In this document: one piece after another, positions 1 through 8,228 of the stretch | Layout: every line of letters begins with the position of its first letter | Numbering within the stretch: position 1 is the stretch's first letter | Assembly: GCA_020631455.1 (NCBI GenBank) | Contig: JAHDHF010000003.1 | Span: 1,295 to 54,532 of the forward strand | Source: Saprospiraceae bacterium | GTDB taxonomy: Bacteria > Bacteroidota > Bacteroidia > Chitinophagales > Saprospiraceae | Length of the DNA: 53,238 bases | Direction: 5' to 3' | Made by a program: the position numbers and the translations under genes | Notes under the pieces: model-generated | Database searches by the model: none | The model's input: the letters and a program-made list of their open reading frames with translations, nothing else | What the model was told of the DNA's origin: nothing

Positions 1-20
1 TTATATCTAAAAAGCTGCCC

Positions 21-136
21 GGCTGAGGGATAGAAGGTGTTGTCTGAACGAAGCGAGACTGTAAGGAGCGCGAAGAGAGTGCCGGACCCCGACTACTCAG
101 GGTTGTAGCCCGACCTCGCGTAGCGAGGGCAGCCCC
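21..136 (+). repeat. Family A structured intergenic repeat, copy 1
   Basis: It starts GGCTGAGGGATAG and ends GGCAGCCCC; the end pentamers GGCTG and CAGCC are complementary and would close the element. A perfect hairpin lies at 114-128 (six-bp arms, loop GTA). The strand given here and for all other copies is the one carrying GNA loops and GA/GA mismatches ('G strand'). It lies upstream of the carbonic anhydrase gene; the gene to its left is outside the window. Confidence 0.85.
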
Positions 137-228
137 AATCAGCTACTTCATTAAAAATTTCATCTCAGAACTAAACCTATCGCATAGATTTTGAGTTATT
201 CTTGTACCACCTAAATTCTAATTTATTT

Positions 229-795
229 ATGGCAATACAAGACACACTCAATCGACTCAAAGAAGGGAATGCGCGCTTCACGACTGACACTCTAGAAGGA
301 AAACAACAAGACGGCTCACGTCGTGCTGAATTGACATCAGGGCAAGCGCCTCACACGATCGTACTCAGCTGCGCAGACAGCCGCGTTGTACCAGAATTAG
401 CTTTTGATACTGGCCTCGGGGAGCTTTTTGTGCTCCGCGTAGCAGGTAATGTAGCCAACACGTCTACTATAGCAAGTATCGAATATGCTGTGGCGCATTG
501 TGGTACAAAGCTTATCGTCGTACTCGGACACCAAGCTTGTGGCGCTGTGACAGCTGCTGTAGCTGGTGGCGACAATGGTCATAACTTGAATCACTTGCTC
601 TCGCACATCACGCCTGCGATTGCAGCTTGTGGTGATGGTGCTGATATCACAACCGTGGTCAAGAAAAATGCTGAATTGACGACGAAAGAGCTTGTCAATC
701 GCTCAGCGATCATCTCTGATTTTGTCAATCGTGGTGAGGTAGAGATCGTACCTGCATACTATAACCTTGATACTGGAAAAGTTGATTTCTTGTAA
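229..795 (+). CDS. Beta-class carbonic anhydrase
   Basis: This zinc enzyme interconverts CO2 and bicarbonate in the cytoplasm. The protein is 188 residues. The zinc-site motifs of the beta class are visible: CADSRVVPE (Cys, with the Asp-Arg dyad) near residue 50 and GHQACGAV (His and Cys) near residue 107. I start at ATG 229 (MAIQDTLNRL) because the nine residues from the upstream in-frame codon at 202 look non-conserved and the family usually begins close to this point. It stands alone, with a repeat copy upstream and a terminator directly downstream. The family call is firm; the physiological role (CO2 supply for carboxylases or pH balance) is inference. Confidence 0.93.
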   Translation: MAIQDTLNRLKEGNARFTTDTLEGKQQDGSRRAELTSGQAPHTIVLSCADSRVVPELAFDTGLGELFVLRVAGNVANTSTIASIEYAVAHCGTKLIVVLGHQACGAVTAAVAGGDNGHNLNHLLSHITPAIAACGDGADITTVVKKNAELTTKELVNRSAIISDFVNRGEVEIVPAYYNLDTGKVDFL

Positions 796-819
796 TCAAT
801 AGTAAAACATGTTTACATT

Positions 820-851
820 AGCCTCTAGGTTTCTACCTAGGGGCTTTTTTT
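820..851 (+). terminator. Rho-independent terminator after carbonic anhydrase
   Basis: An 11-bp stem (one wobble pair) with a four-base loop is followed by a run of T. It lies 24 bp after the stop codon at 795 and 17 bp before the next gene. Confidence 0.85.
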
Positions 852-867
852 GTTTTAAAACCCACAC

Positions 868-1914
868 ATGTACGTATATAAAAATTTCAGTTTTAAAAAT
901 CTGATGCGATTTAGCGGTGGGCATCTTATCTGGCTCACTGCGTGGTCTACGTTAGTTGCTACCGTCTTTATGTATTTTCATTGGAATTGGATGGAGATAC
1001 CGATTGCACCGATCACGATCATTGGTACTGCAGTTGCCTTTTACATCGGCTTTAAGAACAACCAAGCGTATGATCGACTTTGGGAAGCACGTAAGATTTG
1101 GGGCGCGATCGTCAATGATAGTAGAACTTGGGGCGCAAGTATTAATGCGTATATCTCCAATTTATTTGTAGAGGGCAGCAAGTACTCTGAAGAGGAAATT
1201 TACGCTTATAAAAAGACTTTAATCTATCGTCATATCGCTTGGTTGTATGCTCTCCGTAGTCAATTATTATTACCAACTCAATGGGAACATATCAGTCAAA
1301 GTGGTCTGGTAGCGAAAACGACCGAGCAACGTATGAAGACGTTTGGTGTTGGTCTCTTGGATGACGACAATACCGAAAAGCAGCTCCGTACTTTTTTGGT
1401 GGACTGTGATTATGATCGATTAATTAATTATAAGAATACGGCTACGCAAATCATCGAGCAACAATCTCAAGATCTTGCAATGCTTAGAGAAAAAGATTTG
1501 CTTGACGATTTTCGGCAAACACAATTGCAAGGTTTTTTAAAGGATTTTTATACGCATCAAGGAAAATGCGAACGAATTAAAAAATTTCCGTTGCCAAGAC
1601 AGTACGCTTCTATGAGTGTCATTTTCGTTGGTATTTTTATTTTCCTGTTGCCATTTTGCATGGTCAATCTTTTTCACATTGAAAAATTAGGGCTGCTCGG
1701 TCATTTCCTTTGTGTACCATTTACTGTTTTGATTTCTTGGATTTATTTAATCATGGAATTGGTAGGTGATTATTCGGAAAATCCTTTTGAAGGCTTAGGT
1801 AATGATATTCCTATGCTTTCGCTTTGTAGAACAATAGAAATTGATCTACGAGAAATGCTTGATGAAACCGAGCTGCCAGATCCGATTAAACCAATAAATG
1901 GCGTTTTAATGTAA
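868..1914 (+). CDS. Bestrophin-family anion channel-like membrane protein
   Basis: A 348-residue integral membrane protein of the bestrophin/UPF0187 family, which forms pentameric anion-selective channels in the inner membrane. The N-terminal part has hydrophobic segments around residues 18-37 and 45-62, followed by the family-typical stretch GFKNNQAYDRLWEARKIWG at about 61-80. A further hydrophobic pair occurs near 250-300, and the C-terminal motif EDP-like region appears as GDYSENPFEGLGNDIPM. It follows the carbonic anhydrase terminator and precedes two small genes read in the same direction with short gaps. A link to bicarbonate or chloride movement beside a carbonic anhydrase is plausible but inferred. 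Ion selectivity cannot be read from the sequence. Confidence 0.85.
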   Translation: MYVYKNFSFKNLMRFSGGHLIWLTAWSTLVATVFMYFHWNWMEIPIAPITIIGTAVAFYIGFKNNQAYDRLWEARKIWGAIVNDSRTWGASINAYISNLFVEGSKYSEEEIYAYKKTLIYRHIAWLYALRSQLLLPTQWEHISQSGLVAKTTEQRMKTFGVGLLDDDNTEKQLRTFLVDCDYDRLINYKNTATQIIEQQSQDLAMLREKDLLDDFRQTQLQGFLKDFYTHQGKCERIKKFPLPRQYASMSVIFVGIFIFLLPFCMVNLFHIEKLGLLGHFLCVPFTVLISWIYLIMELVGDYSENPFEGLGNDIPMLSLCRTIEIDLREMLDETELPDPIKPINGVLM

Positions 1915-1923
1915 TCGATACCA

Positions 1924-2370
1924 ATGGATAAAAAACTCATTCTAGAAAAGTGCCAAGAACTGCTTAATGAGCAGCATGCAACTTTATTGAAACGGCTTGA
2001 AGATTTGCAAGAATCAAAAAGCAATGAGACGAAGTCAAGTGCGGGCGACAAATTTGAAACTGGTCGCTCGATGATGCACCTCGAAGAAGAAAAAATAGGT
2101 CGCGAACTTCTGCGTGTCAAAAAGCAAATTGCTGAATTGCATCGCATCGAGCTCGATCAAACCTCTGAAGCTGTACAGCTTGGCTCTTTGGTTAAAACTT
2201 CAGTCGGCGTGTATTTTATGAGTATCGGTCTGGGGCGAATTAAAATAGATGGCACTTCGATTTTCTGTATTTCATTTGATTCGCCTATCGGAAAATTGTT
2301 AAAAAATAAAACGAAAGGTGATGAAATTGAATTTAATGGAATGAAGCAAGTAATTAAAGAAATAGTGTAA
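1924..2370 (+). CDS. Gre-like small protein (transcription elongation factor GreA/B family, divergent)
   Basis: A 148-residue soluble protein with a predicted N-terminal coiled coil (about 1-80, rich in Glu, Lys and Leu) and a C-terminal globular part ending in SPIGKLLKNKTKGDEIEFNG. That end resembles the C-terminal domain of GreA/GreB, where a similar loop contacts RNA polymerase. Bacteroidota carry many such short relatives, often misnamed 3-oxoacyl-ACP synthase. The acidic tip of true Gre factors is not evident, so anti-backtracking activity is uncertain. It starts 9 bp after the bestrophin-like gene and overlaps the next gene by one base (TAATG), implying one operon with translational coupling. 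Confidence 0.7.
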   Translation: MDKKLILEKCQELLNEQHATLLKRLEDLQESKSNETKSSAGDKFETGRSMMHLEEEKIGRELLRVKKQIAELHRIELDQTSEAVQLGSLVKTSVGVYFMSIGLGRIKIDGTSIFCISFDSPIGKLLKNKTKGDEIEFNGMKQVIKEIV

Positions 2371-2885
2371 TGAGCTCGACTGCGCCAGTCATCAGAAAGA
2401 TTGCTTGGGTTTCACTAATTCCCCACATGCTTGTACTTGGGCTGCTCACTCTTCTTTTTTATCAGTTTTTTCCTGAGTATTATATTTTAGCGAGCGCTGG
2501 AGTATATTTATTCACTTCGCAGCTTCTGAGACGAACGCTTGCTGCTGACCACCGAAAGGGGATGATCAAATTCAGGACGGGCAATTTTGAAACTGCTATT
2601 TCGTACTTTAAAAAGAGCTATTCATTTTTTAAGAAGCATGAATGGATTGACAAGTTTAGGTATTTGACTTTGTTGAGCTCTAGTAGATTATCATATCGCG
2701 AAATGGCGCTGAATAATATCGCGTTTTGCTATGGGCAGCTTGGTGATGGTGTTCGCTCAAAAGAATATTACTTAAAAACACTAGACGAATTTCCGAATAG
2801 TGGAATTGCGCAAGCTGGATTAAATTTATTAAAAGCAGCCGAAAATGTAAAGGATAACGAATCGGCGACAGGAGAGACCTTTTAA
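2370..2885 (+). CDS. Membrane-anchored tetratricopeptide-repeat protein
   Basis: A 171-residue protein with two hydrophobic segments near residues 10-50 and a cytoplasmic part (60-165) of helical pairs typical of TPR repeats, for example residues around FETAISYFKKSYSFF and ALNNIAFCYGQLGDG. TPRs mediate protein-protein contact; no partner is evident. The start overlaps the stop of the Gre-like gene by one base, so the two are probably coupled. A repeat copy follows 31 bp after the stop. The TPR call is fairly secure; the specific role is unknown. Confidence 0.7.
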   Translation: MSSTAPVIRKIAWVSLIPHMLVLGLLTLLFYQFFPEYYILASAGVYLFTSQLLRRTLAADHRKGMIKFRTGNFETAISYFKKSYSFFKKHEWIDKFRYLTLLSSSRLSYREMALNNIAFCYGQLGDGVRSKEYYLKTLDEFPNSGIAQAGLNLLKAAENVKDNESATGETF

Positions 2886-2916
2886 TTTAAAATGTGTTTT
2901 CGAAAAAATTGTTTTT

Positions 2917-3024
2917 GGCTGAGGGATAGAAGGTGTTGTCTGAACGAGGCGCAGCCGAGAGAGTGCCGTACCCCGACTACTCAGGGTTGCAGCCCGACCG
3001 TGAGCAAAGCGAGCGGGTAGGCCC
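2917..3024 (+). repeat. Family A structured intergenic repeat, copy 2
   Basis: It begins GGCTGAGGGATAG. The right end is worn: it reads GTAGGCCC instead of GGCAGCCCC, shortening the closing stem. The right-hand hairpin has the pattern 4-bp arm, GA/GA, GC/GC, loop AAA. The left-hand hairpin is a 3-bp GGC/GCC stem with loop GCA, flanked by GA/GA. It fills the gap between two plus-strand genes. Confidence 0.85.
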
Positions 3025-3092
3025 AATAATTGATAAATAAGTAAACATTTTTCATTGTATTGTTGTACTACAATAACGCAATCAATATTTCT

Positions 3093-4172
3093 ATGTCCAA
3101 TTCATTATTTGAGCCATACGTACTCGGACCACTTCAATTAAAAAACAAATGTATCATGGCGCCATTGACTCGCTGCCGTGCCATTAATGGTAATTTACCA
3201 AATGATATTATGGCAACATATTATGGGCAGAGATCGGGAGCTGGATTTATCATAGCGGAAGGTACATCGCCTTCGCCCAATGGATTAGGATATACTAATA
3301 TCCCTGGGTTATTTACCGAAGAGCATGCTCGACTTTGGAAAAAGTCGACCGACTCAGTTCATAATAAAGGCGGCATTATTTTCTTGCAAATGATGCATAC
3401 TGGGCGCGTCACACAAATAGAAAATTTGCCTAAAGGTGCTCGCGTAATTGGAGTAAGCTCAGTTGCAAAATCGGGAGAAGTGAAAACATATAGCGGTGAG
3501 CGCTTGCCATACTCGACGCCGCATCAATTGACAACTGAAGAAGTCAAAAAAACAATTGATGAATATATAGACTCAGCCAAGCTCGCTATTCAAGCAGGAT
3601 TTGATGGTGTCGAAATTCATTGCGCTCATGGATACTTGCCAAATCAATTTATTAATACTGAAACAAATACGCGGAAAGATGAATATGGCGGTTCTATCGA
3701 AAATAGATGTCGCTTTGTATTAGAAATTGCAGAGAAAATGTGTGCTGCAATTGGTACAGAAAAAGTCGGTATTCGGATTTCGCCATTTAGCTATGCTGAC
3801 ACGCAAGAAGATGGAAATGATCTCAATACGCTTTACGCTTACCTAGCAGCTGAATTACAAAAACTCAATTTAGTATACTTGCATTTGAGTCACATGGGCG
3901 ATGCTGATCCGCGTAAGTTTTCGCTTTGGAAAGAATTGCGAAAAACATTTACAAATACGCTTATCCTGTGTGGCGACTTCACTAAAGAAACAGCTCAAGA
4001 AAAACTTGATTCTGGAGAAGCCGATCTCATCGCTTTTGGTCGCGACTTTATTGGAAATCCTGATCTTGTAGAGAGAATGAAAAATAATTGGCCACTCGCA
4101 GAACGTAACCGAGAACTCTGGTACGGCAATGGCGCAGAAGGTTACATCGACTATCCATTTTATTCGGAATAA
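3093..4172 (+). CDS. Old Yellow Enzyme family NADH:flavin oxidoreductase (alkene reductase)
   Basis: An FMN-dependent cytoplasmic reductase, 359 residues, of the OYE/NemA group that reduces activated C=C bonds or nitro-esters with NAD(P)H. The TIM-barrel landmarks are present: MAPLTRCRA near residue 22, the active-site region VEIHCAHGYLPNQF near 170-185, DEYGGSIENRCRF just after it, and the phosphate-binding end LIAFGRDFIGNPDLV near 315. I use ATG 3093 (MSNSLFEPY), since the upstream in-frame codon at 3060 adds residues with no family match. It converges on the DEAD-box helicase gene with a shared bidirectional terminator between them. The physiological substrate is unknown. Confidence 0.92.
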   Translation: MSNSLFEPYVLGPLQLKNKCIMAPLTRCRAINGNLPNDIMATYYGQRSGAGFIIAEGTSPSPNGLGYTNIPGLFTEEHARLWKKSTDSVHNKGGIIFLQMMHTGRVTQIENLPKGARVIGVSSVAKSGEVKTYSGERLPYSTPHQLTTEEVKKTIDEYIDSAKLAIQAGFDGVEIHCAHGYLPNQFINTETNTRKDEYGGSIENRCRFVLEIAEKMCAAIGTEKVGIRISPFSYADTQEDGNDLNTLYAYLAAELQKLNLVYLHLSHMGDADPRKFSLWKELRKTFTNTLILCGDFTKETAQEKLDSGEADLIAFGRDFIGNPDLVERMKNNWPLAERNRELWYGNGAEGYIDYPFYSE

Positions 4173-4183
4173 TAGAATGCAAC

Positions 4184-4227
4184 AATTAAAAAAAAGGTAG
4201 AACTCAAATTCTACCCTTTTTTTAATT
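4184..4227. terminator. Bidirectional terminator between convergent genes
   Basis: A 19-bp stem with one mismatch and a six-base loop, A-rich on the left and T-rich on the right. It can end transcription of the reductase from the left and the helicase from the right, whose stop codon is at 4229-4231. Confidence 0.85.
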
Positions 4228-4228
4228 A

Positions 4229-5986
4229 TTAGAAGCGACGAGATTTTCCTCGGCTGCCTTTTTTACTAAACGATTTTTTGCTGTCGCCGAATCGCTTTGG
4301 CTTGCCGCCATTACGACCGCCGCTACGCTTAAAGCCGCCTTTGCCGCCGCCACTTCGACCGCCTCGACCAGCAGGTTTCTCGTCTGTCAGTGTCATTTCA
4401 AATTCGCTTCCTTTACTTGCTTTGACAAGTTGTTGGGCATACTTCGTATCGATTTCAAAAATCGTCCATGATTTTTGTATATCGATGCGACCGATTTCTG
4501 CACTAGAGGAGTCGAGTGTTTGATTAATAATAGCGAGAAGCCGCTTCGGATTCATACTATTAAATTTACCAAGTCCTAAGCGAATAGGCTGATACGGGAT
4601 ATTTCGTTTCTCGTCAAAGCTTTTGCGCTCGCGTTCTCGTTTTTTACTTTTCTCGTCGTAATTGAGATTAATGTCACGCGCATTTTTATAATAATCGAGA
4701 AAGCGATTAAACTCAGCGGAGACAAAATGACGAATTAACGTTTCGCGATCAAAGTCAGCGAGTTTTTCATAAATCGTCTCGAGATAAGGCTCGATCTGCT
4801 CTTCGTTGACTTTGATATTTTGTATGCGATCAATCAACGCAAACAATTGTCGCTCGCAGATTTCCTTTCCGCCAGGTACAGGCGTTTTTTCAAAGGCAAT
4901 TTCTGAAGTACGTTCAATATCACGGATGCGACGCAATTCGCGCGTAGTACAAATTGCAATCGACAATCCGTAGCTGCCTGCACGACCTGTTCGACCACTA
5001 CGGTGGACATACACTTCAGGATCATCAGGCAAATCAAAATTCATGACGTGCGTCAGCTCTTTGACGTCGAGTCCACGAGCGGCGATATCCGTAGCGACCA
5101 AAATCTGGATCGTTCGCTTCCGGAATTTGCCCATGACTTCGTCACGCTGCGCTTGCGAGAGATCGCCATTGAGCGCATCAGCATTATAGCCATCTTGGAT
5201 TAGTCGAGCAGCGACTTCATTTGTGTCGCGACGTGTACGACAGAAAATAATCCCGTAGATGTCAGGATTCATATCCGCAATACGCTTGGCGACTTCGTAC
5301 TTGTCACGACCAGAGACGAGATAATAGATGTGCTTGACATTTTTTGCCGCCAAATTGACTTTGGCTACTGCGATCTCCTTCGGATCGGTCATGTAGCGCT
5401 TGGTGATGCGACGTATATCACGCGACATCGTCGCCGAAAACAATAATGTCTGTTTGTCTTCAGGTGTTTCGCTCAAAATCGCGTCGAGCTCGTCTTTAAA
5501 GCCCATCGTCAGCATCTCATCAGCCTCATCAAGGATCAAGTGTTTGATGTCATTGACGAATAGTTTGCGACGCTCGATCATATCACGTGTACGACCTGGA
5601 GTACCCACGATGACTTGTGCGCCGCGGCGCATCTCTCTGATTTGACCTTCCATCGATGCACCACCATAGATTGCGACGATATTTAAGTCTTTGCAATACT
5701 TTGCATAAGCTTTAAGATCCTTGGTGATCTGGATGCACAATTCTCGCGTTGGGCAGAGGATCAGCGTTTGAGTGTTCTTATTCTCGATTTCCGTTTTGTG
5801 GAGAGCAGGCAGCCCAAAAGCAGCTGTTTTTCCAGTTCCAGTTTGGGCACTTCCGATGAGATCTTGATCTGAGTCGATCAAAAACGGAATTGCTTCTGCT
5901 TGTATTGGAGTCGGTGTTTCGAAGCCGAGATCAGAGACGGCATCGACGAGTTCTGGCTTTAAGCCAATTTCAGAAAATGTAATCAT
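4229..5986 (-). CDS. DEAD-box ATP-dependent RNA helicase with DbpA-like RNA-binding domain and RGG-like tail
   Basis: A 585-residue cytoplasmic helicase that remodels RNA or ribosome-assembly intermediates using ATP. Ordered motifs are visible: Q motif (TPTPIQAEAIPF), AQTGTGKT, PTRELCIQI, GTPGR, DEAD within LILDEADEML, SAT, and HRSGRTGRAG. Residues near 460-540 form a DbpA-type RNA-binding domain. The last 45 residues are Gly/Arg/Lys rich and disordered, as in CsdA/DeaD-like cold-shock helicases. ATG 5986 (MITFSEIGL) is chosen; the 11 residues available upstream lack conservation. A -7-like TACTTTTG lies 41 bp upstream. Probably cold- or growth-responsive, by family analogy only. Confidence 0.93.
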   Translation of the reverse strand: MITFSEIGLKPELVDAVSDLGFETPTPIQAEAIPFLIDSDQDLIGSAQTGTGKTAAFGLPALHKTEIENKNTQTLILCPTRELCIQITKDLKAYAKYCKDLNIVAIYGGASMEGQIREMRRGAQVIVGTPGRTRDMIERRKLFVNDIKHLILDEADEMLTMGFKDELDAILSETPEDKQTLLFSATMSRDIRRITKRYMTDPKEIAVAKVNLAAKNVKHIYYLVSGRDKYEVAKRIADMNPDIYGIIFCRTRRDTNEVAARLIQDGYNADALNGDLSQAQRDEVMGKFRKRTIQILVATDIAARGLDVKELTHVMNFDLPDDPEVYVHRSGRTGRAGSYGLSIAICTTRELRRIRDIERTSEIAFEKTPVPGGKEICERQLFALIDRIQNIKVNEEQIEPYLETIYEKLADFDRETLIRHFVSAEFNRFLDYYKNARDINLNYDEKSKKRERERKSFDEKRNIPYQPIRLGLGKFNSMNPKRLLAIINQTLDSSSAEIGRIDIQKSWTIFEIDTKYAQQLVKASKGSEFEMTLTDEKPAGRGGRSGGGKGGFKRSGGRNGGKPKRFGDSKKSFSKKGSRGKSRRF

Positions 5987-6026
5987 GTAACCATGTTGTA
6001 TCACGGCCACAACCTGCACCGCGCCG

Positions 6027-6034
6027 CAAAAGTA
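6027..6034 (-). promoter_or_regulatory. TACTTTTG -7 box for the helicase gene
   Basis: It matches the Bacteroidota TAnnTTTG -7 consensus, 41 bp upstream of ATG 5986. No clear TTTG -33 element is present at 19-bp spacing. Confidence 0.5.
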
Positions 6035-6081
6035 CCTTTTTTTATCTCGGCACTTTAGAGGGTTTCAAATATTGATGATTT

Positions 6082-6190
6082 GGGGCTGCCCTTCATGTCG
6101 CTGCGCTCCATTCAGGTCGGGCTATCCGGCACTCTCTCCGAGTTCCTTTCAGTCACTCGGAGTTCAGACAACACCTTCTATCCCTCAGCC
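6082..6190 (-). repeat. Family A structured intergenic repeat, copy 3
   Basis: Inverted copy: the plus strand reads GGGGCTGCC at the left and TCCCTCAGCC at the right. The hairpin at 6136-6162 has 8-bp arms, then GA/GA, 2 bp and a GAA loop when read on the minus strand. The left hairpin alternates 3-bp helices with GA/GA pairs. With the next copy it fills most of the gene-free stretch 5987-6330. Confidence 0.87.
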
Positions 6191-6202
6191 AAGAAGCAGC
6201 AC

Positions 6203-6316
6203 GGACAAGCGCTGCGAAGTGGTGGCGATAGACAGACGCGACGTAGGAGCGGCCGAGCGAATAGCGAGCCACGGAGCATAGCGACCGCGCCGAGCTTGCG
6301 AGGCGCGGATGGCCCA
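6203..6316 (+). repeat. Family C structured intergenic repeat, copy 1
   Basis: It starts GGACAAGCGCTGCGAAG and ends GGATGGCCC; GGACA pairs with TGGCC apart from one A/C mismatch. The right-hand hairpin is a 7-bp arm, GA/GA, GC/GC, TT loop. It contains the family hallmark GGCCGAGCGAATAGCGAGCC. It ends 14 bp from the rng stop codon. Confidence 0.87.
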
Positions 6317-6330
6317 TAAAAAATCAAGAA

Positions 6331-7914
6331 TTAAACGAGACGGATTTCGTCTTCGCCATCAAAGAAGCGATACTCAGTGAGTTGATAATCGTTGTCTTCA
6401 AAGATTTTGATATTGCGTTTGTGCTTCCATGACCACTTGAGGCGCTTACTCGGAAAACCTTTGCTGAAGTAGGCGTGTAGGAACGGATGCAGACGGATCG
6501 TCAGATTTTTAGGTGATTGTGTGCTCAAGATAAATTCGAGATCACGTACTATGTTATCAGCGATAAGGATGGTCGCATTGACTTTACCTGTTCCGTCACA
6601 GACAGAGCATTTTTCTGAGGTTGTGATATTGACTTGTGGGCGTGTACGCTCACGTGTGATCTGCATCAATCCAAATTTTGAGAGCGGCAAGATCGTATGG
6701 CGTGCGCGATCTTTACTCATGGCTTTGACCATTGCTTCGTAGACTTGCTTGCGATGTTCTGCCTTACGCATATCGATAAAGTCGATAATGATAATACCGC
6801 CGATATCGCGCAAGCGAAGTTGGCGCGCGACTTCTGCTACTGATTCGAGATTGACAGTTAGTACATTGTCTTCTTGAGATTTGCTCCCTGAATTAGGGCC
6901 GCTATTGACGTCGATGACGTGAAGGGCTTCTGTATGCTCGATGACTAGGTATGCTCCGCTACTCATCGTCGCTGTTTTGCCAAATGCTTGTTTGATCTGG
7001 CGCGTCACGCCGTAGCGATCAAAAATCGGTTTGGGCTGCGTATAGCTTTGTACAATTTTGACTTTGTCGGGAGCGATTTCGCCGAGGTAGGATTTGATAC
7101 TTGCAGCGAGATCGGCATCATTGACGACCACGCGATTAAAATCATCATTGAGCAAATCACGCAAGATGCTCGACGTTTTGTCGAGTTCGCTTAAGAGCTT
7201 CTTTGGCGCTTTGGCATTGTGCATCTGCTTGTAGATCTGCTCCCACTTTCCGAGCAAGCGCGTCATTTCTTCGTGCAGATCTGCGACGCCTTTGCCGACT
7301 GCCGCTGTGCGGATAATAACGCCGAATCGCTCTGGCTTGATGCTTTCTGTGAGCCGCTTGAGGCGTGTTCGCTCTTCCTTGTCGCCTATTTTCTTAGAGA
7401 CATTGACCGTATCGCTAAATGGTACAAGCACCATGTAGCGACCAGGGAGCGCAAATTCACAAGTCAAGCGCGGCCCTTTAGTTGAGATTGGCTCTTTGAG
7501 TATTTGGACAAGGATTGGACCTTTGCCTTCAAGTACTTCTGTGATCTTGCCGCCCTTGACGATGTCGGGCTGGATTCTAAAGTTGTCAAGGAGATGTGTC
7601 TGCATACCGCCAGATGTGGCACCACGCGTAAACTTGACGACAGACTTGAGCTTTGGTGAGAGATCGGTGTAATGTAGAAAGGCGTCTTTCTTGTAGCCGA
7701 TATCGACAAAGGCTGCATTGAGTCCAGGCATTAGCTTGCGGACTCGACCCAAAAAGACATCACCGACAGTGAAGTTGTCGCTTGTCTTTTGGTTGTGTAC
7801 TTCGACGAGGCGTTTGCCTTCGAGGAGAGCGATCTCCACTTTGGCAGGACCAGCGTTAATAATAAGTTCTTTTTCCAACGTATGTAGTCTATCACCTACA
7901 ACGGGGAATGCCAT
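6331..7914 (-). CDS. rng: Ribonuclease G/E family endoribonuclease
   Basis: A 527-residue single-strand-specific endoribonuclease acting in rRNA maturation and mRNA turnover. It has an N-terminal S1-like RNA-binding region (FTVGDVFLGRVRKLMPGL, about 45-65), a 5'-sensor/RNase H-like middle, and the DNase I-like catalytic domain with metal-site aspartates in VIDVNSGPNSG (near 335) and IIIIDFIDM (near 375). The zinc-link pair CSVCDG is near 445. The length fits RNase G (about 490-520) rather than RNase E with its long tail. The start at MAFPVVGDRL adds about 13 residues to the usual KELIINAG start. It lies downstream of the TPR and mS38-like genes on the same strand, with a repeat just after its stop. 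Confidence 0.92.
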   Translation of the reverse strand: MAFPVVGDRLHTLEKELIINAGPAKVEIALLEGKRLVEVHNQKTSDNFTVGDVFLGRVRKLMPGLNAAFVDIGYKKDAFLHYTDLSPKLKSVVKFTRGATSGGMQTHLLDNFRIQPDIVKGGKITEVLEGKGPILVQILKEPISTKGPRLTCEFALPGRYMVLVPFSDTVNVSKKIGDKEERTRLKRLTESIKPERFGVIIRTAAVGKGVADLHEEMTRLLGKWEQIYKQMHNAKAPKKLLSELDKTSSILRDLLNDDFNRVVVNDADLAASIKSYLGEIAPDKVKIVQSYTQPKPIFDRYGVTRQIKQAFGKTATMSSGAYLVIEHTEALHVIDVNSGPNSGSKSQEDNVLTVNLESVAEVARQLRLRDIGGIIIIDFIDMRKAEHRKQVYEAMVKAMSKDRARHTILPLSKFGLMQITRERTRPQVNITTSEKCSVCDGTGKVNATILIADNIVRDLEFILSTQSPKNLTIRLHPFLHAYFSKGFPSKRLKWSWKHKRNIKIFEDNDYQLTEYRFFDGEDEIRLV

Positions 7915-8066
7915 GAGCAGCGAGCTGCTACAAAAAACAGAATACGTGAAGCAAATCTTTGCTTACACTTTGGGCGCACATGAGCGCGGTCAGTACTGGA
8001 TGAACGACTTGCCGGCAGGCAAGAGCTAGAACATCTTCGTGGCTTGTACGCCTTGAAACAACATAG

Positions 8067-8102
8067 CCCAAGCGATCAGCATGTGTATACTGTTCGCTTG
8101 GG
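8067..8102. other. Hairpin between mS38-like gene and rng
   Basis: A 9-bp perfect stem (CCCAAGCGA with TCGCTTGGG) encloses an 18-base loop. It lacks a T-run on either side, so it may be an mRNA processing or attenuation structure rather than a terminator. The rest of 7915-8132 shows no supported gene. Confidence 0.45.
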
Positions 8103-8132
8103 TCTACGAGATATCTCTAAAAAGAGAAGTGA

Positions 8133-8225
8133 TTACTTCTTCTTCTTGTGACGATTCTTACGAAGACGTTTTTTGCGTTTGTGCGTCGCGATCTTGTGAC
8201 GCTTTCTTTTCTTTCCACAAGGCAT
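8133..8225 (-). CDS. Very small basic mS38/COX24 (AURKAIP1)-type ribosome-associated protein
   Basis: A 30-residue protein beginning MPCGKKRKRHKIATHKRKKR and ending in four lysines. More than half of its residues are Lys, Arg or His. The pattern is that of the AURKAIP1/COX24 domain seen in mitochondrial mS38 and in tiny bacterial proteins; Bacteroidota commonly carry one of exactly this look. It is short enough to be skipped by ordinary gene callers. Its ATG is 3 bp after the stop of the upstream TPR gene, so translation is probably coupled. The RNA-binding ribosomal role is inferred from the family and composition. Confidence 0.85.
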   Translation of the reverse strand: MPCGKKRKRHKIATHKRKKRLRKNRHKKKK

Positions 8226-8228
8226 AGG

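Noticed and set aside
1770-2147. Antisense frames of more than 100 codons, such as those opposite clpB (21327-21896, 21984-22697)
   Set aside because: They mirror strong genes on the other strand, have biased compositions caused by those codons, and carry no family motif.
7913-8029. 38-codon plus-strand frame opposite the start of rng
   Set aside because: It overlaps the rng start and the region expected to hold its leader, has no family resemblance, and no ribosome-binding signal stands out.
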